This document shows positions 8,650 through 17,804 of a stretch of 64,000 bases of DNA, in pieces (within the stretch, counting starts at the first letter, position 1; every line of letters begins with the position of its first letter). This DNA is from Novosphingobium sp. Chol11. Its GTDB lineage: Bacteria > Pseudomonadota > Alphaproteobacteria > Sphingomonadales > Sphingomonadaceae. The stretch is taken from positions 1,994,882 through 2,058,881 of the forward strand of contig NZ_OBMU01000001.1 in assembly GCF_900218065.1 (NCBI RefSeq), given 5' to 3'. The position numbers and the translations under genes are program-made. The notes beneath the pieces were generated by a model. The model searched no databases and was not told where the DNA came from. It saw only the letters and a list, made by a program, of their open reading frames with translations.

Positions 8650-9807
8650 TCAGGTCAGAGCCCGTCCAGCGCGCGATTCCCGCTTTCTGAACGGTTTCCC
8701 GTTGAACAGGAAGGACATGAGCGGCCATGGCGCGATCAGATAGCGGTGCGCCAGATAGGGAATGACGAAACCAGCGGCGACGATAATCCCATATTCCGCG
8801 AATATGTTCATGTTGATGCCAAGGAATGCGATGCCCGCCACCATCACGATCGGATGATGCAGCAGATAAAGCGAGTAGCTGGGCTCCGACAGATGCTTCG
8901 TCAGCATATTCGGCCCCCGCAGGAACTTGTAAGCCAAGGCGATCAAGGTCTGGGAAATGCAGATGGCCGCGATCGGCAGGGAGATGTCGCGGATGGGCTT
9001 GCCCGGAAACCCGTCGGAATGCTGGAAAATCGTGACCAGAGCGTAGGTGACGAGTGCCGTGCCCATCGACCATTTGCTAAGGCGCAGAAAGGCGTCGCGA
9101 AATCCCCGGTCCCAGAACAGCTTGGCCCCCAGAAGAAACGGCACCAGGTAGAAGATGTTCTTTTGCAGATCGATCAGGCCCCACATCAGGAACAGGTCGG
9201 TCTTGAGCAGTTTGGGCAGGTTCCGGGCCAGCACGAAGAGCAGCAGGTTGGCCGCCACCAGCAACAGGATCGATCGGCGATAGGTGCCGTTCCACACAAA
9301 TGGCCTGGTGCCAAACCGTGCCACGACCAATCCCAGCACCAACGACTGAAAGATCAGGCATGGAATGAACCACAGGTGGAATATGTTGATCCTGCCTCTT
9401 TCCGCCAGATAGCTTTCCCAGAACGGCCAAAAGGCGCCATTCCCTTCCAGATTGGCGGCGATGACCATCTGCCAGATCTGGACAGTCAGCAAGGATACCA
9501 CGAGCGGCACCAGCAGGCGCGATATCCGGCTGCTGCTCCAGTCCCGCAGACCCCGATTTTCTATGACCAGCGCTGAAAAAAAGCCCGCCACGATGAAGAA
9601 GGCGCTCATGCAAAAGCTTCGTTGCAGCGTGATGATTAGGTCGAACAGCCAGCTATTCTGGGCTGAGTGAACCCACCAATCCTTTTCCGTCTCATAAATA
9701 TGGGCGGCGTGGTACGGGATGATGAGCAACATGCACAATGTGCGGACGCTATCGAGGAAGTAGAGCCTCATAGGCTCAGGTGCGGCGGGTACATCAGCAG
9801 CTTGCAT
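8650..9807 (-). CDS. Family 3 membrane acyltransferase (OpgC/OafA-like)
   Basis: Polytopic inner-membrane acyltransferase of the acyltransferase-3 family, which acylates sugars of glycans or membrane glycolipids. It starts RLYFLDSVRTLCMLLIIPYHAAHIY, and the H of YHAAH corresponds to the conserved catalytic His of the family. About ten hydrophobic segments follow, with the R/S-rich SSRISRLLVPL motif after the second helix. Start is ambiguous: ATG 9807 (MQAADVP) or ATG 9771 (MRLYFLD). I give the longer one. It diverges from the glycerophosphotransferase-like gene at 10010, which fits a surface-glycan role. The exact acceptor is not visible. Confidence 0.75.
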   Translation of the reverse strand: MQAADVPAAPEPMRLYFLDSVRTLCMLLIIPYHAAHIYETEKDWWVHSAQNSWLFDLIITLQRSFCMSAFFIVAGFFSALVIENRGLRDWSSSRISRLLVPLVVSLLTVQIWQMVIAANLEGNGAFWPFWESYLAERGRINIFHLWFIPCLIFQSLVLGLVVARFGTRPFVWNGTYRRSILLLVAANLLLFVLARNLPKLLKTDLFLMWGLIDLQKNIFYLVPFLLGAKLFWDRGFRDAFLRLSKWSMGTALVTYALVTIFQHSDGFPGKPIRDISLPIAAICISQTLIALAYKFLRGPNMLTKHLSEPSYSLYLLHHPIVMVAGIAFLGINMNIFAEYGIIVAAGFVIPYLAHRYLIAPWPLMSFLFNGKPFRKRESRAGRALT

Positions 9808-10009
9808 GCATTTGGTCCAACTGCTCCGGGACCAGCAGCATAGGGACGATCGCGGTCTCGCACCGTCATCCCGCTTGCTTGCCCGAGGCGTCGTGCTGCT
9901 ATTGGCAAGCGCGCCGCCGATCAAGACACCATGTCATCGCTTCGTCGGAGCGATCCAACAGCTACGCCCATCTTTGACGCAGGGCTGCTTGCCCGATACT
10001 GGCGTCTTC

Positions 10010-11227
10010 ATGCGAGCGTCACCGCCAGAGAATCGGATACCGCCCGGATCCCTGCTGTTCCTGTTCAACCATGACGCGACCCACCAGCTTGCGCATACCG
10101 CTGGCATATTGAAGGTGCTGGCGCTGAGGGACGTGGATCGGCCCATCGTCTGCGCCTACGGCACCAGCGCGATCGCGCAACGCCTACGATCGATGCTGGG
10201 GGAAGAGGCTGCGGAGCGCATCGGCTGGTTCGACCTCAGCCTGCCCCGCCCAGGCCTGTTGACCCGGTTGATCAACCGGATCGCGCCTGCCGAAAGGCTG
10301 AAGCGGCTTACCCATCATGCAGGCGAACTGCGAAACGCCGCTCTGATCGTCAGCCCGGAACGTACCTGCCTTCATCTCAAGCGCCAATGGAAAGAGGACG
10401 GCCCACAATTCATCTTCGTACCGCACGGCGCGGGCGACCGCTCCGTCACCTATCATCCCGACATGAGCGGCTTCGACGCCATGCTCGTTTCGGGGCGCAA
10501 GGTCGCGGACGAAATGATTCGCCACGGCCTGGCTTCACCTGAAACGGTCGCCATCATCGGCTACCCTAAATTCGACCTCATCGACCGCCAGGCCACCCGA
10601 AAATTCTTTGAGAACGACCGCCCGACCTTCCTCTACAACCCGCATTTCGATCCACATCTGTCCAGCTGGTATGATCATGGCCCGGCGCTGATCGACTGGT
10701 TCGCCTTTGGCCCCGGGCAGGCCTATAATCTCGTCTTCGCGCCCCACATCATGCTGTTTCGGAAGAAACTGCATATCTCGCCGGAATATCGCGTGGCGCG
10801 GCGGCGGCCAGACCTTAACCCGCAGTGGCGGCAATCGGCCAACATCCGCATCGACATCGACAGCGAAGCGCTGACCGACATGAGCTACACGCTGTCGGCG
10901 GACGCATATATCGGGGATGTCAGCAGCCAGATTTACGAATTTCTCATCCGGCCCCGCCCTGCCTTCTTCATCGACACGCATAGCCGGGCAGATGACGAAG
11001 CGCTGCCTTACCTCTCGTGGAGCGCGGGCGATGTGGTTCGCTCGGCAGCGTCCCTTTTCCCCCTGCTCCCCCATTTTGAAGAGCGGGGCCGTCTTTACGA
11101 GGCGCGGCAGGAGGAAATCTTCGACTACACCATGTCGCGCAGCACCCGCCCCTCATCAGCGCGAGGCGCAGACGCGATCCTGTCATGGTTGGCGAACGGC
11201 TATTTCGCCCCGGATGAAGCGGCCTGA
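10010..11227 (+). CDS. CDP-glycerol glycerophosphotransferase-like protein
   Basis: A 405-residue soluble protein with a GT-B-like layout resembling the C-terminal domain of CDP-glycerol glycerophosphotransferases and related surface-polymer enzymes. FIFVPHGAGD, the GYPKFDLID segment and YIGDVSSQIYEFL correspond to the family's nucleotide/phosphate-binding blocks. In TagF-like enzymes the last of these is a D-x-SS motif. The start is uncertain. I use ATG 10010 because the region upstream in this frame has no family character, but there is no good ribosome site. The gene ends 28 bases inside the convergent membrane-protein gene. It may transfer a polyol-phosphate group to a surface glycan. Confidence 0.6.
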   Translation: MRASPPENRIPPGSLLFLFNHDATHQLAHTAGILKVLALRDVDRPIVCAYGTSAIAQRLRSMLGEEAAERIGWFDLSLPRPGLLTRLINRIAPAERLKRLTHHAGELRNAALIVSPERTCLHLKRQWKEDGPQFIFVPHGAGDRSVTYHPDMSGFDAMLVSGRKVADEMIRHGLASPETVAIIGYPKFDLIDRQATRKFFENDRPTFLYNPHFDPHLSSWYDHGPALIDWFAFGPGQAYNLVFAPHIMLFRKKLHISPEYRVARRRPDLNPQWRQSANIRIDIDSEALTDMSYTLSADAYIGDVSSQIYEFLIRPRPAFFIDTHSRADDEALPYLSWSAGDVVRSAASLFPLLPHFEERGRLYEARQEEIFDYTMSRSTRPSSARGADAILSWLANGYFAPDEAA

Positions 11228-12891
11228 GCCAGCTGTCGGAAGCAGCCTGTGAAGATCAGGACGGAATATCTGGTCTCCACAATGCGGCAGGACGCTGCAC
11301 GAAGCGCGGCGAGCTGATCTGCCGACGGACGAATCCTATGCGGCGGTGCCATGGTCCGAAGATACCGGCCTGGGACCACGCCGGTCTCCAGGAACTCGCG
11401 GTCGAACACCAGCAGGTCGATCCTGTAGCGCCGGATCGCCGCAATCGCCGCAGGACTGGTCAGTTCGCCCATCTGCAATGACGCGCGCAGCCCGTCGCTG
11501 TTCTTCCAATCATATTGCCGGTGATAGGGAATGTCATGTTCCGTCGTGGCAAGCACGCCGCGCCCGGTCGCTGCCGGTACGAAGTCGAGATCGCTTTCTA
11601 TTCCTGCGATGCGTGTAGATGGTGGCGTGCGGCCGATGAGGCCGATCAAGGCGGCGTTACGCGGCCGGGCCAAGGTCGTCTTTGGGGTCACATAGGCCAC
11701 AAGCGCCAACATCAGGCACAATGCAGCGACCAGCTTGGGAATGATCCCGCCTGATTTTCTCAAATGCTCCCAACCCTTGCCTGCCATGATGCCGAAGGCG
11801 AGGCTACCCATGATCAGCAGCACAGGTTGGCTATACCGGGCCGGAAGGTGGACCTTGAAGGCGATGACGGCCGCAATCAGGTAGCAGATGATGGCAGACA
11901 CAAGGCTGTAGGGAAAGAGGCGCCACAGCGCCGCATTCTTGCCAGTACCCATCTCCGACACACCCTTGGCCCGCGCCTGCCAGAACCATAGCAGCAGCAT
12001 CGGCACGATCGTCAGGCAGAGATTGATCAACAGGCGGGGATCAGTGTTGCCTCGGCAATTCACGACACTCGGCAAGAAGCCGATACGGCGGGAACATAGC
12101 CAGGCGATGTTGCCATTGGGTCCGGTTATGCTGCTCCGGCCGTCATAGAGCATCATGCTGAAGACGCCGCGTGCTTCGCTCATCGTCAGCGTCGGACCCC
12201 ATTGATCCAAACCCGATTTGAATATGAGAGCAGGCAGCACGACACAGGCCGCCGCCAAAGCAAGCAAGGCGATCTTGCCGCCAGTCACGCTGAACCGGAG
12301 CGGCGGGTTCCATTGCAATAGGTGCAGCGTGAACAGGCCCAGGCAGGTTACGGCAGGCGCGGGATAGACGACGCCGAGCATCAGCAGGCCAAGGACCGCG
12401 ATGCCGTTCCTGCCCGCCGCCATGCCATGGATGGCGACCAGCATCAGCGGCAGTGCAAAGGCGCGAGGCGTGCCTGAAAAGATGGAGTCTGTGTGCAACG
12501 CCGTTGCGATGATGCACAATGCGCCGGCGAATTGGACGACCCGCTCGCGCGCGAACACGCCGCTGACCTTCCATGCCAGTACCGCGCTGATCGGCAGCAG
12601 CAGGAGCGGCAGCAGCTTGGACAGCAGGATGGGCGGCATGCCGACCGCGACGGCAGCGTAGAGCAACGCCCGATAGAAAGGCGGCGCCGTCTGCTGCCAA
12701 TAATCGGCCATGAAGTTGCCGGGCATGGCTTGCGGATCGGCGATACGCGACGTCCAGGCCAGGAACTGGCGCGCGTCGTCGGCGATGACCCACTGCGCAT
12801 CGGTCAGGAACGCAGCCCGGGCGTAGATCAGCATGGCCAGCGTGACCAGCAGCGCGAATATCGCTGCCAGAGGATTGATCCTGTTCGTCAT
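11200..12891 (-). CDS. Polytopic membrane protein, GT-C glycosyltransferase-like
   Basis: A 563-residue inner-membrane protein with about eleven hydrophobic helices, beginning INPLAAIFALLVTLAMLIYARAAF, and a C-terminal soluble domain (about 440-563). An acidic VIADDARQF sits in the first external loop after helix 1, the position where GT-C transferases carry catalytic Asp residues. No family name can be fixed by eye. Its ATG overlaps the stop of the upstream gene (ATGA), making it the last member of a four-gene overlapping unit. A lipid-linked sugar transferase in surface-glycan assembly is the most likely role (inference). Confidence 0.6.
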   Translation of the reverse strand: MTNRINPLAAIFALLVTLAMLIYARAAFLTDAQWVIADDARQFLAWTSRIADPQAMPGNFMADYWQQTAPPFYRALLYAAVAVGMPPILLSKLLPLLLLPISAVLAWKVSGVFARERVVQFAGALCIIATALHTDSIFSGTPRAFALPLMLVAIHGMAAGRNGIAVLGLLMLGVVYPAPAVTCLGLFTLHLLQWNPPLRFSVTGGKIALLALAAACVVLPALIFKSGLDQWGPTLTMSEARGVFSMMLYDGRSSITGPNGNIAWLCSRRIGFLPSVVNCRGNTDPRLLINLCLTIVPMLLLWFWQARAKGVSEMGTGKNAALWRLFPYSLVSAIICYLIAAVIAFKVHLPARYSQPVLLIMGSLAFGIMAGKGWEHLRKSGGIIPKLVAALCLMLALVAYVTPKTTLARPRNAALIGLIGRTPPSTRIAGIESDLDFVPAATGRGVLATTEHDIPYHRQYDWKNSDGLRASLQMGELTSPAAIAAIRRYRIDLLVFDREFLETGVVPGRYLRTMAPPHRIRPSADQLAALRAASCRIVETRYSVLIFTGCFRQLAQAASSGAK

Positions 12892-13829
12892 TTGGTGGCC
12901 AATGATCCTTGTCGTGCCCAATAGTCGCGCACGAATGGCGCACCGGCGATAGCGGGCAGAAGGTAGCGTGACGTCGCGAGGACCCCTACCGCCGCCCCTG
13001 CCGCCGGTGAAAGCCATTGCGCATAGAAATGAATGATCGCCGCGTCCCGGCTACCGATGCCCGCCATGGTGAGCGGCAACAGCCCCGCGAGGATCGACAA
13101 GGTCGCGAACGCCAGATTGTCGAGCAACGGAACATCCGCATGCACCGCTTTCGTGAACAGCCAGAACTGACCCAGATGCCCGGCCCAGATCGCGACCGAA
13201 AACAGGACGGTGCTCCAGGCACGCGTGCGACGGGACCAGAACCAGTCCGCCATCACCGACCATTCCTGCATGAAGCCATCCAGCCGCGCCCCGATCTTGC
13301 CGGGCATGAAGCCGATCGCCCACAAGAGCGGCCGACGCGCTGTGCTGAACGGCGCCATCAGCAGCGCGAGGAGGAGAAACAGCCCCGCGACGGCCAGCGT
13401 GAACAGCCAGAGCAGCCAGTCCGAACCCGCCGTCCAGATGAGCGCGAACGTTCCCCACAGGAGCAACGCGGCCATGTCCATCATCTTCTCGAACACGACG
13501 AGCGACACCGCCCGCTCGGCCGGAAAGCCATATTTCTGCGCCAGCACCCATCCCTTCGCAATGTCGCCCATCTTGGACGGCAGCACCGCGTTCAATGTGG
13601 ATGCCGACAATATCAACCGTAGGCATGCGCCGAAGGGGATCGGCGACCGGCTCAGCATCGCGAAGCGCAGCGCTGTCGCCAGGGTGAGCGGCACTGCGGC
13701 CAACAGGCTCGTTGCCAGCCAGAAGCGATCCGAATGGCGAAACACGTCGATCACCCGGCCCGCATCGACGCTGGCCCAGATCACCGCCAGGATGATGAGG
13801 CTGACGGCAACGCTCAACAGCTTGCGCAT
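12888..13829 (-). CDS. UPF0104/LPG-synthase-type membrane protein
   Basis: A 313-residue inner-membrane protein of the lysylphosphatidylglycerol-synthase transmembrane family, often found in glycolipid and polysaccharide loci as a putative flippase. It has about eight helices and the family-typical LNAVLPSKMGDIAKGW (about 81-96) and LPLTMAGIGSRDAAI blocks. The catalytic lysyl-transfer domain is absent, so lipid flipping or accessory transport is more likely than aminoacylation. The ATG overlaps the previous stop by one base (TGATG), and its own stop overlaps the next start (ATGA). Confidence 0.78.
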   Translation of the reverse strand: MRKLLSVAVSLIILAVIWASVDAGRVIDVFRHSDRFWLATSLLAAVPLTLATALRFAMLSRSPIPFGACLRLILSASTLNAVLPSKMGDIAKGWVLAQKYGFPAERAVSLVVFEKMMDMAALLLWGTFALIWTAGSDWLLWLFTLAVAGLFLLLALLMAPFSTARRPLLWAIGFMPGKIGARLDGFMQEWSVMADWFWSRRTRAWSTVLFSVAIWAGHLGQFWLFTKAVHADVPLLDNLAFATLSILAGLLPLTMAGIGSRDAAIIHFYAQWLSPAAGAAVGVLATSRYLLPAIAGAPFVRDYWARQGSLATK

Positions 13830-15445
13830 CAGCCAGTGGTCCCCTCGCGCGGGACCTGGCGCTCGATCACCAGCGGCTCGCCCGCGCCAAGGCGTCGGAC
13901 CAAATGCGTCAGGTCGTGCCACGGCTGCAGATGATTCGCCTGCCAGACCCGCGCCATGATCGTGGTCGATGAGGTCTGGAAGCCGCCGATGCCGATCGAA
14001 GCGACATCCTGCCACCCCTCATCCGCCACGATCTCGTCGCGGATGACGACCCCCTCGCCGTCCCAGCGCAGGCTCCGCCGGAAGCGGAAGGGCGCGTCTT
14101 TTCGCCCGGTCACCAGGATCTTCTGGAGCAAGCGCCGCACAAGATCGGGGAAGAAGCGGCCAAGGCTCACCATCATGCAGCGCAGGATCACCGACTTGAC
14201 CGGCGTCAGCAGCGTCGACTTGGCCCACGCCATCCTGCCCGCGACCTCGAACCCGTCTGCATCCCGGCGCACGTCATAATCGCCCGGCAGATGCTGCACC
14301 GCCGCCCGGCCAGCCCGGGTCGCGATCGCAATCCCGCTGTCGGCGAGGCTCAGGCGATCGCCCGCGAACAACTGAAAAGCGCCCCCCTGCCGCAACCCGG
14401 CATAAAGCGCCTGCTGCCCACGCTGCTCCACGACCAACCCTGCCCCCGGAAACCAGGCCGATGCGCGCGCATCGGGCAAAGCCTCGACCCGGTCCTCCCG
14501 CCATTCGGACCAGCAGAGCAGCCAACTCCACACATGATGCCCGATGATATGGTCGTCGGAATAGCAAGGCGGTCCGTCCCGCTCGAACAGCGCCAACGCC
14601 CGATCGGTGACCAGCGTCGCCTCCGGCATCCACGCGCCCGCGATCTCGAACCCATGCGGGAAGAAATTCTGCGTGCCCCGGCTCGTATAAGCGCCGCCCA
14701 CGGTGCCGTCCGGATGCACGAAATGCGCAAAGAAGCTGATCGCCCGGCGGCAAGCCTCGCGCAGTCCAAGCTCAGGCCTGCGCCGGTCACTGTCGGCCAG
14801 CAGCCCGATGGTCAGGCTCAGATAGCCCGGATCGGCCCCGCCATATTCGTCGAACCAGCCCTCCTCATGCTGCCATGACAAAAGCCGCGCCACCCGCGCG
14901 CGCAGCGGCTCTTCCCATTCGGGCCCGTCCAGCGCCGACATGCGGATCAGGTTGGCGACGATCAGCGCCTCATGGTTGGACAGCCGACCCGATTCCTGAT
15001 GGGTCGCCAGCCACCCCGCCCGCTTGCGGAAGAAAGCCATGATCTCGGCATCGCCATCGACGCCGATGATCCGGGCCGCCTCGATGCAGGCGAGAAGCGA
15101 AAAAGCCGCAGCCCCCGCCGCCCTCTCGAACGGGTAATAGTCATCGCACGACCCATCGGCATGGGCGGATCGCGCCGCGAACCTGATCCCCGCTTCCACA
15201 AAGTCGCGGATCGCAGGCGCCTGGAAATAGGCGTTGCCCGGCGCATCGAGCGACCAGGCCAGCGCCAGCGGATAGACGAATTCCTGGCTCATCCCGCACG
15301 GGAAATCGATCATCCGGTAATGCCAATACAGCCGATCGAAACAGCCATAGGTGCGGCTGACCGGCGTTCGGTCCAGGAGCGTCAGGATCTTGGGTATTTC
15401 GCCCAGGGCCTGCCGCGCAAGCAAGTCGCGCCGCGCAAGGCTCAT
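13829..15445 (-). CDS. Heparinase-like alpha/alpha-barrel protein
   Basis: A 538-residue soluble protein whose N-terminal half (about 60-300) is rich in helices with Trp/Tyr/His-laden loops (HADGSCDDYYPFERA, GRLSNHEALIVANL, EEGWFDEYGGADPGYLS). This is the appearance of alpha/alpha-toroid sugar enzymes such as polysaccharide lyases or heparinase II/III-like proteins. The C-terminal half looks beta-rich. No signal peptide is evident, so action in the cytoplasm or with a membrane partner is likely. It overlaps both neighbours by 1-4 bases, so it is made together with the GT2 and flippase-like proteins. Catalysis on a lipid-linked or uronic sugar is a guess. Confidence 0.6.
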   Translation of the reverse strand: MSLARRDLLARQALGEIPKILTLLDRTPVSRTYGCFDRLYWHYRMIDFPCGMSQEFVYPLALAWSLDAPGNAYFQAPAIRDFVEAGIRFAARSAHADGSCDDYYPFERAAGAAAFSLLACIEAARIIGVDGDAEIMAFFRKRAGWLATHQESGRLSNHEALIVANLIRMSALDGPEWEEPLRARVARLLSWQHEEGWFDEYGGADPGYLSLTIGLLADSDRRRPELGLREACRRAISFFAHFVHPDGTVGGAYTSRGTQNFFPHGFEIAGAWMPEATLVTDRALALFERDGPPCYSDDHIIGHHVWSWLLCWSEWREDRVEALPDARASAWFPGAGLVVEQRGQQALYAGLRQGGAFQLFAGDRLSLADSGIAIATRAGRAAVQHLPGDYDVRRDADGFEVAGRMAWAKSTLLTPVKSVILRCMMVSLGRFFPDLVRRLLQKILVTGRKDAPFRFRRSLRWDGEGVVIRDEIVADEGWQDVASIGIGGFQTSSTTIMARVWQANHLQPWHDLTHLVRRLGAGEPLVIERQVPREGTTG

Positions 15446-16410
15446 AGCGCGCTGCCGTCCTTCAACACGTCATAGGATGAAGGCATGTCGCGCATGCGCA
15501 GTTGCAGATCGTGGATCATGCGCCGGGTGACGAGCAACTGCTCGCCCAGCAGCCCCGCGATCCACATCAGCGCCGCCAGCACCAGCAGGCATGACGCCGC
15601 CACCAGGCTGGGGACATGGGCGCGCTCCGTCCCGCCAGCGAACAGCAGCATCCAGCGGATCACCAGCGCCGCGCCGATCGCCAAGGGCGGCAGGCTCAGG
15701 TAAAAGAAGGTCATGAGCGGCTTGTAGATGAAGAAGGTCCGCGTGATCGACTTCATCGATCGCCACACATAATTGTGCATCGACCGCAACAGGCGCGACG
15801 GCCGCGTCTCGCCATTGACGCGGATCGGGACGGAGGTGATCGGAATTTTCGACAGCCCGGCCTGGATGATCGATTCCAGCGTATAGGTGTAAGTGTCGAA
15901 AACGTTGATCTCCAACGCGGCCGTACGGGCGATCGCCCGGAAACCACTGGGCGCATCATGAATGTCGGCCTGCGAAGCCAGGCGCACGACCTTGGTGCCC
16001 AGCCATTGCAGCTTGCGCTTGATCCAGGAAAAATGGGCGATAGTGGAAATCGGACGGTCACCGATCACCATCTGCGCGCGCCGCTCCAATATCGGCTGGA
16101 TCAGCCGCGGAATGTCATCGGCATTATATTGATTGTCGGCGTCCGTGTTGACGATGATGTCCGCACCTTCCGCCAGGCACCGCTTCAACCCCGCCATGAA
16201 GGCATAGGCAAGGCCGCGATTGACCGGCAGGTCGACGACATGGTCCACCCCATGCGCCCGCGCGACTTCGACCGTGCGATCGGTGCTGCCGTCATTGATG
16301 ATCAGCCATTCGACCTTGTCCACGCCGGGAATTTCCCGGGGCAAAGCCGCCAGTGCCTCGGGCAGGGATTCTTCTTCATTGAGGCACGGAATCTGGATAA
16401 TTAACTTCAT
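15442..16410 (-). CDS. GT2 family glycosyltransferase (polyprenyl-phosphate type)
   Basis: A 322-residue enzyme. The N-terminal GT-A domain has IIQIPCLNEEESL, WLIINDGSTDRT, and the metal-binding DADNQY (DxD) in IIVNTDADNQYNADDIP, all typical of DPM1/ArnC-like enzymes. Two C-terminal membrane helices (about 235-258 and 269-291) anchor it. The likely reaction is transfer of a sugar from a nucleotide sugar to polyprenyl phosphate. It is the first gene of the four-gene overlapping minus-strand unit. ATG 16410 is preceded by AGGG, whereas the upstream in-frame start is not. It diverges from the GT4 gene at 16503. Confidence 0.85.
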   Translation of the reverse strand: MKLIIQIPCLNEEESLPEALAALPREIPGVDKVEWLIINDGSTDRTVEVARAHGVDHVVDLPVNRGLAYAFMAGLKRCLAEGADIIVNTDADNQYNADDIPRLIQPILERRAQMVIGDRPISTIAHFSWIKRKLQWLGTKVVRLASQADIHDAPSGFRAIARTAALEINVFDTYTYTLESIIQAGLSKIPITSVPIRVNGETRPSRLLRSMHNYVWRSMKSITRTFFIYKPLMTFFYLSLPPLAIGAALVIRWMLLFAGGTERAHVPSLVAASCLLVLAALMWIAGLLGEQLLVTRRMIHDLQLRMRDMPSSYDVLKDGSAL

Positions 16411-16502
16411 GAGCCCTGCTCTTTTGCCGATTGAACCGCGGGCGCGGGTCCGATAACGCGCAAGCGGCATTTCGCTTCATTTGTCAATCGCCGGGCGGGA
16501 CC

Positions 16503-17672
16503 ATGGGCAGCGGCCAACCTCATTCCTTGGACGGCCCCTTGCACGCGGAGGCCATGCTCGATCACAACCATCGCATCGCCATCTATCTCTATGAGCCGAG
16601 CGACGGCGGGCTGGACCGCGTGGCCATCCTGCTCGCCAACCATCTGGCGGCACAGGGAACAGGCGCGGAACTGTGGATGGCCCGGACCGACGGCCCCCTC
16701 GCCTCGCTGATTGCGCCCGATGTTACCGTGCGCGAGGTCCCTGCGGCAAAGCTTCCGCGCGGCCTTTCGATGCTCACCCAGCTGCCCGCGCTCCGCCGCA
16801 TGATCCGGCGCCATCGGCCGCATATCCTCTATTCGGCCGGCAATCAGAGCAATCTGCTCGTTGCTCTCGCCGTGCTGGGCACGCCGGCCCAGGCGGTCGG
16901 CCGCATCTCCAACCCCATCGTCCGCCCCGGCAAGCGCGGCATCCTTGCGTGGCTCCGCCGCAAGCGCTTCCAACTGACCGCCTGGCTCAGCGGTCGCACC
17001 ATCGTCATGGGCAGCAGCGATGCCGATCTGCTGGGCCATGGCTGCCCCTCGGTCCATGCAAAGGTCGCCTTCCTGCCGCGTCCCACCGTAACTCCGCTGC
17101 TGGAGCAAGTGGGCCGCGAACGCCGCCCGACCTCACCTAGCGCAGTGCGGGAACTTCTCGCGGTCGGCCGCCTCGTCCCACAAAAGGACCATCGCACCAT
17201 GTTCGCGGCCCTCGCCCAGGTGAGGGGCCATGACTGGCGCCTGCGCATCGCCGGGCAAGGACCGTTGCTCGACGACCTCAAGCAGCAGGCCGCCGACCTC
17301 GGCATAGCCGACCGCATCGACTTTCTCGGCTTCATCTCCGACCCTCGGGCCCTGGCCGATCTCTATGGCAGCGCCGAACTGCTGTTGCAGTCCTCCCGCT
17401 GGGAAGGCCTCACCGCCACCGCGATCGAAGCGCTCGCCTGCGGGTGCCAGCTCGTCATCACCGACTGCACCCCCAATCTGCGCGACATCATCGCCGATGC
17501 CGGGCAGCATCCGATGGTGCCGGTGGGCGACGCAGCCGCTTTCGCTCGGGCGATAGACTGGACCCTCTCCCGTCCCGCCGACCCCGATCGCGCGCGGGAA
17601 GCGGTGCGCACTTACGGCGTGGAGGCCGCGCTTTCCCAATATCAGGCCCTGTTCGCGGAGATGCTGCGCTAG
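16503..17672 (+). CDS. GT4 family glycosyltransferase
   Basis: A 389-residue GT-B fold glycosyltransferase. The N-terminal donor-facing domain includes YEPSDGGLDRVAILLANHL, a Gly-rich opening typical of the family. The C-terminal Rossmann domain contains VGRLVPQKDH, LRIAGQGPLLDDL, DRIDFLGFISD and the acidic SSRWEGLTATAIEALACG (the family E-x7-E motif, with EG and IEA). The start may be ATG 16503 or ATG 16554, the second having a GGAGG just upstream. The gene is divergent from the GT2 gene and convergent with the flippase gene. It probably builds the same glycan. Confidence 0.82.
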   Translation: MGSGQPHSLDGPLHAEAMLDHNHRIAIYLYEPSDGGLDRVAILLANHLAAQGTGAELWMARTDGPLASLIAPDVTVREVPAAKLPRGLSMLTQLPALRRMIRRHRPHILYSAGNQSNLLVALAVLGTPAQAVGRISNPIVRPGKRGILAWLRRKRFQLTAWLSGRTIVMGSSDADLLGHGCPSVHAKVAFLPRPTVTPLLEQVGRERRPTSPSAVRELLAVGRLVPQKDHRTMFAALAQVRGHDWRLRIAGQGPLLDDLKQQAADLGIADRIDFLGFISDPRALADLYGSAELLLQSSRWEGLTATAIEALACGCQLVITDCTPNLRDIIADAGQHPMVPVGDAAAFARAIDWTLSRPADPDRAREAVRTYGVEAALSQYQALFAEMLR

Positions 17673-17700
17673 CGCGTCGTCACCTACCTGTCACCGTCTG

Positions 17701-17730
17701 CGCTGAGCTTGTCGAAGCCTGTCCTGAGCG
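17701..17730. repeat. Short sphingomonad-type intergenic repeat
   Basis: CTGAGCTTGTCGAAG followed by CCTGTCCTGAGCG matches a dispersed repeat that I know from many sphingomonad genomes (usually read as CTTCGACAAGCTCAG and variants). It lies between the convergent GT4 and flippase genes, where such elements often sit. Copy number could not be assessed from this window. Confidence 0.35.
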
Positions 17731-17804
17731 CCTGCTGCAAGCAGGCAGCCGAAGCGGGCTTCACTTTTTTGGGGGAAGAGCAGGACGTTCTGAACGAACC
17801 ACCC